A DNA stretch of 7,583 nt from an uncultured Tidjanibacter sp. (GCA_934663885.1 CAKUKW010000096.1:1-7583), one strand, 5' to 3'. Positions 1-6,772 are shown, counted from the first letter of the stretch. A program made the numbers and translations. Notes: generated by a model from the letters alone, not told the origin.

Positions 1-292
1 GGGGATACAGCGTACTGTAACTTACCTGCAAGGCCGCCGCGAACATGAACGCCGCCGCCAGTATATGGCAGATACCGAGCAGCTTCTGGGCGGGTATCCA
101 GCGGTCGGCGATGATGCCCATTATGCCGGGCATGAAGAGCGACGCGATGCCCATCGTGGCGAAGAAACTTCCTATTTGCAGTCCCGTAAAATCGAGCTTC
201 CCGCCGAGGTAGGAGCCGAGCGATATAAGCCACGCGCCCCAGATGGCGTACTGCAGGAAATTCATGATTATCAGACGAATTTTGACACTCAT
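1..292 (-). CDS. MFS transporter, nucleoside/H+ symporter-like, N-terminal part
   Basis: This is the first 97 codons of a gene that runs off the left edge, starting at the ATG whose complement is at 290-292. The protein begins MSVKIRLIIMNFLQYAIWGA and shows three likely membrane helices (about residues 8-28, 38-60 and 71-90). Between helices 2 and 3 lies GIIADRW, a version of the conserved MFS loop motif. The start, with its NFLQ..IWGAWLISLG pattern and the TMGIASLFMPGIMGIIADRW stretch, resembles the NupG/XapB-type nucleoside:proton symporters that are common in Bacteroidales. The protein would sit in the inner membrane and import nucleosides, but substrate cannot be fixed from a quarter of the protein. 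It is transcribed divergently from the TPM gene. A sugar or other MFS permease remains possible. Confidence 0.8.
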   Translation of the reverse strand, partial: MSVKIRLIIMNFLQYAIWGAWLISLGSYLGGKLDFTGLQIGSFFATMGIASLFMPGIMGIIADRWIPAQKLLGICHILAAAFMFAAALQVSYSTLYP

Positions 293-352
293 AATTTTCT
301 TATTTTAAGTTACTTATATTTTGATGATTGCGATTTACATTCTATGATTATA

Positions 353-382
353 CAAATGTAATGATTTTTGGGGTGTAACAAT
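353..382 (-). promoter_or_regulatory. Probable promoter of the MFS transporter gene
   Basis: On the minus strand TACATTTG (360-353) matches the Bacteroidetes -7 box TAnnTTTG exactly. An ATTG (382-379) lies 18 bases upstream as an imperfect -33 box. A transcript starting here would have a leader of roughly 50 bases before the ATG at 292. Confidence 0.5.
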
Positions 383-415
383 TGCATGGCGGGCATTTAA
401 TTTGCTATATGAATG

Positions 416-447
416 TTAACTTTTATTCTAATTTATAGGTACATTTG
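416..447 (+). promoter_or_regulatory. Probable promoter of the TPM-lemA pair
   Basis: TACATTTG at 440-447 matches the Bacteroidetes -7 box TAnnTTTG exactly and lies 23 bases before the ATG at 471. The -33 region is weak: TTAA at 416-419 is at the right distance (20 bases) but does not match TTTG. The leader would be short, under 20 bases. Confidence 0.5.
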
Positions 448-470
448 CCGTTGAGAAAGACGTTTGTAAA

Positions 471-1379
471 ATGAAAAAAATACTTTCCGCACTCCTGTTA
501 GTCTTGCTTTGCACCCCTGTTTACGGACAGGGAAAGGGTTACAAAGTAGAGGATATCCCCAATGTGCAGCTCTCCGATTCGAGGCGTTTCGTAAGCAATC
601 CCGACGGACTGCTCTCGTCCGGAGCGGTCTACCGTATAGATACGATGCTTTTATCGCTGAGGCAGACGAACAGGGCGCAGGTGGCGGTGGTAGCCGTCAA
701 TTCCATTGGCAATGCCGACCCGACCGATTTCCTTTTCAAACTTCTGGAGAAGTGGGGCGTGGGTAGGCGCGACATAGACAACGGCCTCGGAATACTGCTC
801 GTGATCGACCAGGGGGCTATAGAGATATTGACGGGTTACGGACTCGAAGGCGACCTCCCGGATGCTATTCTGAAGAGGGTGATCAACAATTATATGCTTC
901 CGGCTTTCCGCGAAAAAGACTGGGACGGTGGAATGGTGGCGGGGGTAGGTGCCATAAAGAGTATATTAGACGGCGCCATACCGGCAGACATTGCCGCTGC
1001 TGAGGAAGAGGAGAACCCGTGGTTCGTGTTTATGGCCATAGCCCTTGTGATGTTAATACCTGCCGCCGTTCTGTTTACGGTCGCGTTCTTCTCCAACCGT
1101 TGTCCGAGATGTAAAAAACGCACACTGAAACGCACGAGCAGCCGTATAGTAAAAAAGAACGGCAGGAAAGTCGAGGAGACCACATATATCTGCAGTAATT
1201 GCGGATACGTGGTCATTAAGGACCGCGATCATCACGACAACAGCGGCATCGGGCCGATCATAGGCGGAGGTATGCTGGGCGGCGGAATGGGCCGTGGCGG
1301 CGGTTTCGGCGGGGGAAGCTCAGGAGGCAGCTGGGGCGGCGGAAGTTTCGGCGGCGGCGGCGCACGCGGCAGATTTTAG
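471..1379 (+). CDS. TPM-domain (YgcG-like) envelope protein with zinc ribbon and Gly-rich tail
   Basis: 302 residues. Residues 1-20 (MKKILSALLLVLLCTPVYGQ) form a signal peptide, probably cut after VYG. Residues 37-168 match the TPM domain (also called TPM_phosphatase or repair-of-PSII domain), with the typical start RRFVSNPDGLLSSGAV, the central NGLGILLVIDQGAIEILTGYGLEGDLPD, and the DWDGGMVAGV end. A membrane helix follows at about 184-207, then a zinc ribbon with CPRC (211-214) and CSNC (241-244), then a glycine-rich tail (265-302) ending GARGRF. A signal peptide followed by one helix puts the TPM domain outside the inner membrane and the zinc ribbon and tail in the cytoplasm. The molecular role of bacterial TPM proteins is poorly defined; phosphatase activity was reported for a plant homologue. 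lemA follows after 115 bases, probably in the same transcript. Domain call is confident; function is not. Confidence 0.9.
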   Translation: MKKILSALLLVLLCTPVYGQGKGYKVEDIPNVQLSDSRRFVSNPDGLLSSGAVYRIDTMLLSLRQTNRAQVAVVAVNSIGNADPTDFLFKLLEKWGVGRRDIDNGLGILLVIDQGAIEILTGYGLEGDLPDAILKRVINNYMLPAFREKDWDGGMVAGVGAIKSILDGAIPADIAAAEEEENPWFVFMAIALVMLIPAAVLFTVAFFSNRCPRCKKRTLKRTSSRIVKKNGRKVEETTYICSNCGYVVIKDRDHHDNSGIGPIIGGGMLGGGMGRGGGFGGGSSGGSWGGGSFGGGGARGRF

Positions 1380-1494
1380 GATACGGTCCGCTCCCGAGCT
1401 GCATTTTTGTCAGTAGCGGCAGTGGAAGGACTGAATGATTATAAATATTTAATAATTACGTAAAATAAAGTTTCACTAATAAAATCACGCGAAA

Positions 1495-2094
1495 ATGAAA
1501 AAAGGAAAAGGATGGCTCATAGCCATCATAATCGTAGTGGCGCTGGGGCTTATAATAGGCCTTTGGTGGGTAAGGACATTCAATGGACTCGTAGAGAAGG
1601 AAGAATCGGTTAAAACCGCCTGGGCCCAGGTCGAGAACCAGTACCAGAGGCGCAGCGACCTCATACCGAACCTCGTGAATACGGTTAAGGGTTACGCGGC
1701 GCATGAGTCACAGACCCTTGAGAACGTAATCGCGGCGCGCAACCAGGCGGCGGGCGCCAAGGTAGACCCTGAAAACATGACTCCGGAGGCCATAGCGCAG
1801 TATCAGGCTGCCCAGGGACAGGTCACATCGGCCCTCGACAGGCTTATGGTCGTAGTGGAAAGGTATCCTGATCTGAAAGCCAACCAGAATTTCTCGGAAC
1901 TTCAGGCACAGTTGGAGGGTACCGAAAACAGGATTGCCGTCGAGCGGAACCGTTTCAACGAAGTGACCAAAGAGTTCAATGTGGGTATCAGGCGTTTCCC
2001 CGCAAGCATAGTGGCAAAAAGTAAAGGTTTCGAGCAGATGCCTCTGTTCGAGGCGCAGCCGGGTAGCAATGTCGCACCGGTAGTCGAATTCTAA
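1495..2094 (+). CDS. lemA: LemA family membrane-anchored protein
   Basis: 199 residues, the usual LemA length. A short basic N-terminus (MKKGKG) leads into one membrane helix (about 7-26). The rest is helical, with the hallmark LemA segments VKTAWAQVENQYQRRSDLIP (39-58), NLVNTVKGYAAHE (59-71), and LMVVVERYPDLKANQNFSEL (117-136), then EGTENRIAVERNRFNEVTKEFN (141-162). The C-terminus is a short polar tail. The ATG is preceded by an A-rich stretch without Shine-Dalgarno sequence, as is usual in Bacteroidetes. LemA proteins are named from a Listeria antigen; their role is not settled, though they are often encoded next to TPM proteins, as here. The 115-base gap before it is AT-rich and holds no clear promoter (CATTTTTG at 1402-1409 is one mismatch from a -7 box), so transcription from the TPM promoter is the simplest reading. 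Confidence 0.95.
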   Translation: MKKGKGWLIAIIIVVALGLIIGLWWVRTFNGLVEKEESVKTAWAQVENQYQRRSDLIPNLVNTVKGYAAHESQTLENVIAARNQAAGAKVDPENMTPEAIAQYQAAQGQVTSALDRLMVVVERYPDLKANQNFSELQAQLEGTENRIAVERNRFNEVTKEFNVGIRRFPASIVAKSKGFEQMPLFEAQPGSNVAPVVEF

Positions 2095-2171
2095 CGGGGT
2101 GCCTTATTGCGAAAAGTTAAGTTGGATTTCCGGCTTTTTAATGAAGGCAAGGTTTTACCCGCTGGTTTAAT

Positions 2172-2215
2172 AAATAAAAATGTCCCGCAGCTTTTTCTGC
2201 GGGACATTTTTATTT
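2172..2215. terminator. Bidirectional hairpin terminator between lemA and folA
   Basis: A perfect 19-bp inverted repeat (arms 2172-2190 and 2197-2215) with a 6-base loop (CTTTTT). The GC-rich core is TGTCCCGCAG, flanked by A-rich sequence on the left and T-rich sequence on the right, so each strand reads as an intrinsic terminator with a U tract. It lies 78 bases after the lemA stop and 28 bases after the folA stop, so it can end both convergent transcripts. Confidence 0.93.
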
Positions 2216-2243
2216 TATGCTGCCATCCGGCGGTGTTCGAAGT

Positions 2244-2726
2244 TTATTTTCTCTCGTAATCGATATATGCGAACGGGTATGGGTAATCCTTGCCATGATC
2301 GTGGCGTTCGCGGAAGACTTCTTTCCATTGTGCAGGGTCGAGATCGGGGAAATGGGTGTCCCCTTCATAATCGTGGCAGACTACCGTGAGGTAGACTTTA
2401 TCTGTATGCGGCAATGCCTGCCTGTATATCTCTCCGCCGCCGGTTATAAAAACCTCCTCGTCTGCCGGGAAAAGCGCGATGGCTTCCTCGAGTGAGCCCG
2501 CCACCGTTACTCCTTCCGGCCGGTAATCCTGCCGCCTGGTAATTACTACATTATGGCGGTTCGGGAGGGGCCTGCCCAGCGACTCGAAAGTCTTGCGTCC
2601 CATTACGACGGGGTGGCCGCTGGTTATCTTTTTGAACCTCTGCAGATCCTCGGAGATGTGCCACAGGAGCTGGTTGTCCCAGCCTATCACGCCGTTCTGA
2701 GCCACGGCCACTATTATCGATATCAT
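2244..2726 (-). CDS. folA: Dihydrofolate reductase
   Basis: 160 residues, normal for a bacterial chromosomal enzyme. It reduces dihydrofolate to tetrahydrofolate with NADPH in the cytoplasm. Numbering runs parallel to E. coli FolA in the first half: MISIIVAVAQNGVIG at the start, Trp22, the catalytic acid Asp27, Phe31, the NADPH-binding GRKTFES (43-49), Arg52 and the folate-binding Arg57, then the cofactor-binding Gly96-Gly98 (ITGGGEIY), Thr114 and GDTHFPD. Position 21 is Leu where E. coli has Pro, and position 25 is Ser where E. coli has Pro. It lies downstream of thyA on the same strand, separated by 454 bases, and the two enzymes complete one folate cycle. No good TAnnTTTG box was seen just upstream, so its promoter is unclear; it may lie in the repeat region or transcription may continue from thyA. 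Confidence 0.97.
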   Translation of the reverse strand: MISIIVAVAQNGVIGWDNQLLWHISEDLQRFKKITSGHPVVMGRKTFESLGRPLPNRHNVVITRRQDYRPEGVTVAGSLEEAIALFPADEEVFITGGGEIYRQALPHTDKVYLTVVCHDYEGDTHFPDLDPAQWKEVFRERHDHGKDYPYPFAYIDYERK

Positions 2727-2821
2727 AGAGTTTGTCTTAGTGCAACGTTTTATTAGGTAATAATATATGCCAGTCGATACTTAAATAACTGACCGCTTAT
2801 TTGTGCTATATTTCTTCTTTA

Positions 2822-2849
2822 TCCACTTTTTGCTTGTCCAAAAAGTGGA
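2822..2849. repeat. 10-bp perfect inverted repeat in the thyA-folA gap
   Basis: Arms TCCACTTTTT (2822-2831) and AAAAAGTGGA (2840-2849) are exact complements around the 8-base loop GCTTGTCC. The structure competes with a second pairing in which the CTTTTTGCT part (2826-2834) pairs with AGCAAAAAAG (2849-2858). The flanks do not carry a simple U tract, so a plain terminator is less likely than a repeat-borne structure. Confidence 0.75.
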
Positions 2850-2960
2850 GCAAAAAAGACAGCGATGTGCAAAAAAGCTAAAATCTTCACTCTGAAACCT
2901 AAAACGTACGGCCTTCGCCGATTTTGGCTGTGCTACGCTTGCCTTCCTCCTTCGCGCCTC

Positions 2961-2985
2961 GGCAATTCATGCAAACATGATTGCC
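2961..2985. repeat. Hairpin in the core of the repeat-like element
   Basis: GGCAATTCATG (2961-2971) pairs with CATGATTGCC (2976-2985) around the loop CAAA, giving ten base pairs with one unpaired T. It is flanked by further partly matching GC-rich sequence (GCGCCTC on the left, CTCGGC on the right), so the full stem may be longer with internal mismatches. Confidence 0.6.
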
Positions 2986-3132
2986 CTCGGCTTTGCGTCG
3001 GTTAGAACCAAAATGTCTCCGTTTTTTAACGGTTTCATTCTCTCGATTTTTTAACGCTTTTTTACACGTCGGTCTTTTTAAATGTCAAAATAAACGGTCA
3101 CATATATCGGCTTTAAAAATATCCTAAAGATA

Positions 3133-3146
3133 AATTATTAATAATT
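3133..3146. repeat. 14-base AT palindrome downstream of thyA
   Basis: AATTATT followed directly by AATAATT is a perfect palindrome 35 bases after the thyA stop. It lies in an AT-rich stretch (3105-3180) where a hairpin with a U tract could act as a weak terminator, but with no loop and no GC pairs it could equally be chance in AT-rich DNA. Confidence 0.3.
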
Positions 3147-3180
3147 AAAGATATTGCATGTATGCGTTCCTTATTAATAT

Positions 3181-3975
3181 TTATACGGCTATGGGCGCTT
3201 TTATTGTGGGGTCGGGTTCGTATCCTTCAAGCGCGAAATCCTCATAAACGAAATCGAAGATGGATTTTACCGCCGGGTTGATTTTCATTACGGGCAATTT
3301 TTTGGGCGTCCGTTCGAGCTGCTCTTCGACCTGCTCCATGTGGTTGAGGTAAAGGTGCGCGTCGCCGAACGTATGAACGAATTCCCCGGGCTGGAGCCCC
3401 GTTACCTGCGCCATCATCATCGTCAGCAGGGCGTAGGAGGCAATGTTGAAAGGTACCCCCAGGAATACGTCCGCGCTGCGCTGGTAGAGCTGGCAGGATA
3501 GTTTCCCATCCGCTATGTAGAATTGGAACAAAGCATGGCATGGCGGCAGAGCCATGTTGCCGATATCGGCCACGTTCCACGCGCTTACTATATGTCGGCG
3601 CGAATCGGGATTGTTCTTAATGGAATCCTCGACAGCAGCTATCTGGTCGATGTGCGTACCGTCGGGAGCGGGCCAGCTGCGCCACTGGTAGCCGTATATG
3701 TGCCCCAGATCGCCGTTCCCGTCGGCCCATTCATCCCATATCGTGACCTTGTTGTCATGGAGGTACTTAATATTGGTGTCGCCCTTAAGGAACCAGAGCA
3801 ACTCGTGGATTATGGCCCTAAGGTATAATTTTTTAGTAGTCAGGACGGGAAAGCCGTCAGACAGGTCGAACCGCATCTGGTAACCGAAAATGCTTTTGGT
3901 CCCCGTGCCGGTACGGTCGCTTTTTACAGCTCCCTCATCTTTTATTTTGCGTAACAGTTCAAGATATTGCCGCAT
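3181..3975 (-). CDS. thyA: Thymidylate synthase
   Basis: 264 residues, the same length as E. coli ThyA and colinear with it. The enzyme converts dUMP to dTMP in the cytoplasm, using methylene-tetrahydrofolate and releasing dihydrofolate. Visible active-site residues: Arg21 in DRTGTGT, Glu58 and Trp80 ([10 protein letters not shown]), the paired Arg126-Arg127 ([11 protein letters not shown]), the nucleophile Cys146 in [11 protein letters not shown], Arg166 and Asp169 (QRSADVFLG), Asn177 in PFNIASYA, and His207/Tyr209 (DAHLYLNH). The C-terminal KAPIAV, which closes over the substrate, is intact. The start MRQYLELL aligns with E. coli MKQYLELM. It is preceded by the M16 pair on the same strand but has its own promoter overlapping the end of that gene, and it lies upstream of folA. 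Confidence 0.98.
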   Translation of the reverse strand: MRQYLELLRKIKDEGAVKSDRTGTGTKSIFGYQMRFDLSDGFPVLTTKKLYLRAIIHELLWFLKGDTNIKYLHDNKVTIWDEWADGNGDLGHIYGYQWRSWPAPDGTHIDQIAAVEDSIKNNPDSRRHIVSAWNVADIGNMALPPCHALFQFYIADGKLSCQLYQRSADVFLGVPFNIASYALLTMMMAQVTGLQPGEFVHTFGDAHLYLNHMEQVEEQLERTPKKLPVMKINPAVKSIFDFVYEDFALEGYEPDPTIKAPIAV

Positions 3976-3994
3976 ATACTTCGTTTTGGTCTCT

Positions 3995-4026
3995 CAAAGT
4001 TACGTCATTTACCTTTAAATTTCAAA
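3995..4026 (-). promoter_or_regulatory. Promoter of thyA, overlapping the end of the upstream M16 gene
   Basis: On the minus strand TTTG (4026-4023), a 20-base spacer, and TAACTTTG (4002-3995) match both boxes of the Bacteroidetes housekeeping promoter exactly. The -7 box ends 19 bases before the thyA ATG, giving a very short leader. The -33 box lies inside the last codons of the upstream M16 gene, whose stop is at 4017-4015. Confidence 0.8.
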
Positions 4027-5322
4027 ACGGGCACCGGGGCATCCGACTATTACCGCGGTGAAATTTTCCGGTGCGAGGTACTTTGCCGCCATCAGTTTCA
4101 CATCGGCTGGAGTGAAACCCTTTATGCGATCTGTGAATTCTGTGAGGTAGCCGTTGTCCCTGCCGTTCTGCACGTTCTCAATCGTCACATCGGCTATCCC
4201 GAACGGGCCGTCGAGTATACGCATGACTTCCCCGGCCATTATGTTTTTTACAAGTTGGAGTTCCGTTTCCGGCACCATCTCGGTGCGGAGCCTTTCCATT
4301 TCATGGAATATCTGCCTGACGGCGTCTTCCGTGAACCCTCCCCCCACATCTGTAGCAATAGCCATATAGCCGCTGCGGTCGAAGTTGACCATAGCCGAAT
4401 AAGCCCCGTAGGTATATCCGTGCTCCTCGCGCAGGTTCTGGATGAACCGCGAGCCGAAATATCCTCCCAGCAGCGTGGTCACGACCTGCATGGGGATAAA
4501 GTCGGGGTCGGTGCGGGGGAACATGATCGAACCGATCCTTATCGAGGACTGCACCGCTCCCGGATGTTCGGCATACCTGAATTTTTCGGCTTTCGGGACA
4601 GGGAAGCCTTCACGTCCCACCTTCTCGCCTTCAGGTAATCCCATCGCAAGTTCCTCGACTGCTTTCTGTCTTTCCGGAGTGGTATCGCCGCTCATTACCA
4701 CGAAACACGAGGCGGCGGTATAGTGCTCCGAATAAAACCTTCGCAGATCGTCGGGGGTAAGGGCATCGTACATTGAAGCCGGGGAAGACGCACCATAGGG
4801 ATGATTTTCCCCGTAAAGCGCCGCCGCGAAATATTCCCTTGCGAGGAAATCGGTTTTGGTGCGGTTTATTATAAGCCTCTCCCTGCTTTTCTCGCAATAT
4901 ATCCTTACCTCCCTTTCCGGGAAAACCGGATTCAGAAGAACCTCCCTGGCTACTTCGATGGTCTTTTCAAAAAATCTGGCCAGGCATACGAAAGTGACGA
5001 CGCTGTAGTCCCTGTCTATATTGACATCGAAATACGAGCCGTAAAAGTCGAGTTTCTCGGCTATCCGTTCGGCGCCCATGTTTTTGCTTCCCTCGCTCAG
5101 GGTGTTGGCAGTGGCCGAGGCGCTGAACGGCACGGCCTGCCACGACGTTCCAGCCCTGAACACGAAACTGAAACGCACCACGTCGCGCCCGGCGTCCGGG
5201 AGAACGTATATCCTGGCTCCGTTGGACAGCTCTTTTTCGGCGGCCATGGGAATATCCACGCTGTCGGGAATCGTTACCTGCGGTTTGGACGGAATCCTGT
5301 ATAGTAGCTCTTTATTTTTCAT
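4015..5322 (-). CDS. M16 family peptidase-like protein, catalytically inactive partner
   Basis: 435 residues with two M16 halves (about 28-230 and 245-430). Where active members carry HxxEH, this protein reads NTLSE (73-77), so both zinc histidines and the catalytic glutamate are missing and it cannot be a protease alone. It does keep the C-terminal substrate-binding pair of the family: Arg298 and Tyr305 in NLREEHGYTYGAYS, plus the family-typical LLGGYFGSRFIQ just before it. This is the pattern of the non-catalytic subunit in heterodimeric M16B enzymes, as in mitochondrial processing peptidase alpha and related bacterial pairs. The N-terminus MKNKELLYRIPSKPQV has no signal peptide, so it is probably cytoplasmic. 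Its ATG lies inside the end of the preceding M16 gene (11-base overlap), which points to coupled translation and a fixed ratio of the two. thyA follows after 39 bases but with its own promoter. The substrate is unknown. Confidence 0.93.
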   Translation of the reverse strand: MKNKELLYRIPSKPQVTIPDSVDIPMAAEKELSNGARIYVLPDAGRDVVRFSFVFRAGTSWQAVPFSASATANTLSEGSKNMGAERIAEKLDFYGSYFDVNIDRDYSVVTFVCLARFFEKTIEVAREVLLNPVFPEREVRIYCEKSRERLIINRTKTDFLAREYFAAALYGENHPYGASSPASMYDALTPDDLRRFYSEHYTAASCFVVMSGDTTPERQKAVEELAMGLPEGEKVGREGFPVPKAEKFRYAEHPGAVQSSIRIGSIMFPRTDPDFIPMQVVTTLLGGYFGSRFIQNLREEHGYTYGAYSAMVNFDRSGYMAIATDVGGGFTEDAVRQIFHEMERLRTEMVPETELQLVKNIMAGEVMRILDGPFGIADVTIENVQNGRDNGYLTEFTDRIKGFTPADVKLMAAKYLAPENFTAVIVGCPGARFEI

Positions 5323-6556
5323 TTTCAGGTATTATTATCATTGTAGAGCTTTTGTCACGGCGCAGCATACGGCGAACAAGCTCCTTTATCTGGTTTACGT
5401 CCACAGACCGGTACATTTCTATCTCCTCGTTCATCTGCGGAAGGTTGTCCCACATTGCGTAATATCCCAGGTTCATCGCCTTGTTCATCACGTTCAGTTC
5501 TCCGAAGGTTATTCCAGCCTCAAACTTATTCCTTACTTTCTCCAATTCCTGGTCGCCTACCCCTTCGTGGACTATTATTTCCAGCTCGGTCCAGAATGCC
5601 TCTTCAGCTTTTTGGACGCTAACGCCCGGCATCAGGTGGCCGGTGAGTATAAACATTCCCGGATCGAGGTCGCCCGTGATGAACGCGTTTACCGATGAAA
5701 ATACCTTCCGGTTCTTCACCAGCCTCTGGTAGAGCCGGGCCGATGCACCACCCGCCAGTATGTCGGAAAGCACGTCGCATATATAGTGGTTTCGGCTGTA
5801 ACGCGGGCCCGTAAGGAACGCAATCGTTACCTGTGTGGCGGGTACATTCCTGCGAACCTCGGTCCGCCGCGCACCCGTTTGCGCCATCTCCTCCGGGATA
5901 ATATCCCTCGGACGGCTGCTGGAAGGGAGCGGCCCGAACCATTTTCCGGCCAACTCGAAAACCTTTTCGGGCTCGATGTCGCCCGATACCGACAATATCG
6001 CGTTCGAAGGTTGGTAATAACGCTCATAGAATGCCCTGACGTCTTCGAGGGTAGCATTGCGTATATGGTCGGGTGTGATACCTATGGTCGGCCAGCGGTA
6101 GGGATGGAACTTATACACCATATCCCTGAGGATATGCCACTGTTCGCCGTAAGGCTGGTTGAGGTAGCGCTGGTTGAACTCCTCGATTACAACCATCTTT
6201 TCGGCCTCCAGCTTTTCCTTGGTTATATCCAGCCCCCCCATGCGGTCGGACTCCACCCAGAAAGCCGTTTCGATATTGTCTTTCGGGAGCGTTATGTAAT
6301 AGTCGGTGTAGTCGTTGGTCGTAAAAGCATTGTTTTCGCCGCATGCCTCCTGGATGGGAATGTCGTAATCGGGAATAGCCTTCGTGCCCCTGAACATAAG
6401 GTGCTCGAAAAGGTGTGCGAACCCTGTACGTCCCGGATTCTCGTTCCTTGAACCGACCTTGTAAAGGATATTTACAGCGGCCAGCTCCGACATGGGGTCG
6501 TGGTTGGCCAGCACGAGCAGGCCGTTTTCTAAAGTATATTCTGAGTATTTTATCAT
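5312..6556 (-). CDS. M16 family zinc metallopeptidase, catalytic subunit
   Basis: 414 residues with two M16 halves. The zinc motif HLFEH is at residues 48-52 (His48, His52 as ligands, Glu51 as base), with the distal ligand most likely Glu125 or Glu126 in VIEEF. Other family marks are VGSRNENPGRTGFAH before the motif and NNAFTTNDYTDYY (75-87). In the second half the position of the family's Arg/Tyr substrate-binding pair is altered: LYQRLVKNRKVFSSV (275-289) has Val280 and Ser287 where the partner protein has Arg and Tyr. It therefore appears to need the next gene's product for a full active site. A stop codon lies in frame shortly before the ATG, so no signal peptide can be added: MIKYSEYTLENGLLVLA is a cytoplasmic-type start. 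A possible -7 box lies about 60 bases upstream. Annotators often call such proteins insulinase or processing peptidase; substrate unknown. Confidence 0.95.
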   Translation of the reverse strand: MIKYSEYTLENGLLVLANHDPMSELAAVNILYKVGSRNENPGRTGFAHLFEHLMFRGTKAIPDYDIPIQEACGENNAFTTNDYTDYYITLPKDNIETAFWVESDRMGGLDITKEKLEAEKMVVIEEFNQRYLNQPYGEQWHILRDMVYKFHPYRWPTIGITPDHIRNATLEDVRAFYERYYQPSNAILSVSGDIEPEKVFELAGKWFGPLPSSSRPRDIIPEEMAQTGARRTEVRRNVPATQVTIAFLTGPRYSRNHYICDVLSDILAGGASARLYQRLVKNRKVFSSVNAFITGDLDPGMFILTGHLMPGVSVQKAEEAFWTELEIIVHEGVGDQELEKVRNKFEAGITFGELNVMNKAMNLGYYAMWDNLPQMNEEIEMYRSVDVNQIKELVRRMLRRDKSSTMIIIPENEK

Positions 6557-6615
6557 GTTTTTACATTAAAGGGGCATAGGGGGAGAATTTCCCCTGTTGC
6601 AGATGCGAAATGTTA

Positions 6616-6623
6616 CAAATTTA
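6616..6623 (-). promoter_or_regulatory. Possible -7 box for the M16 operon
   Basis: TAAATTTG on the minus strand matches TAnnTTTG exactly, 59 bases before the M16 start at 6556. No TTTG-like -33 box is found at the usual distance (the sequence there is ACCG), so this is a half site in a partly AT-rich region. Confidence 0.4.
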
Positions 6624-6764
6624 GTGCTAAAATTTAGAATATGCGGTCCGCAGGCACCATTAATTTGGCGGCCGCCCGGCTGCCTTTGCTTACCCGTCCC
6701 GGCGGCATCCCGAAAAGTAGGTATACTTGGCGTTCCGCAGTAACGAAAATCAAATAATTTGATA

Positions 6765-6772
6765 TATCTTTG
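6765..6772 (+). promoter_or_regulatory. Possible -7 box for nifJ
   Basis: TATCTTTG matches TAnnTTTG exactly. No good -33 box is seen upstream. It lies 170 bases before the nifJ ATG, so a transcript from here would carry a long leader of about 160 bases with two small hairpins. A weaker candidate, TACTTTTA at 6856-6863, would give a shorter leader. Confidence 0.4.

Larger units (their letters stand above)
2811..3070. repeat. Repeat-like structured element between thyA and folA
   Basis: The 454-base gap 2727-3180 has no credible gene. Its middle part contains several inverted repeats: a 10-bp perfect hairpin at 2822-2849, a second pairing option between CTTTTTGCT (2826-2834) and AGCAAAAAAG just downstream of it, a hairpin at 2961-2985, and CCGTT/AACGG at 3019-3032. 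Read on the minus strand, one frame gives a coding-like string with the pieces DAKPRAIMFA, EARRRKAS, SAKAVRFR and FCSTFWTSKKW. From memory, such pieces recur as short spurious proteins in many Bacteroidales genomes, which suggests a dispersed intergenic repeat. That recurrence was not checked here. Base composition shifts from AT-rich flanks to a GC-rich core (2910-3000), unlike the neighbouring genes. Confidence 0.6.

Noticed and set aside
65..361. A 98-codon plus-strand open frame at the left edge
   Set aside because: It overlaps the start of the transporter gene on the other strand and ends in low-complexity AT-rich intergenic sequence. The transporter reading gives clear membrane helices and an MFS motif.
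3967..4638. A 223-codon plus-strand open frame opposite the second M16 gene
   Set aside because: It lies antisense to a confidently identified M16 gene, and its protein has no recognisable motif. Long antisense frames are expected where codon use is strongly biased.
5786..6451. A 221-codon plus-strand open frame opposite the catalytic M16 gene
   Set aside because: It is antisense to the HLFEH-containing gene, with no start context or family motif. It is a shadow of the real frame.
6667..6676. Perfect GC palindrome GGCGGCCGCC
   Set aside because: It is a single short palindrome in GC-rich DNA with no second copy or nearby regulator to make it an operator. Chance is the simplest explanation.
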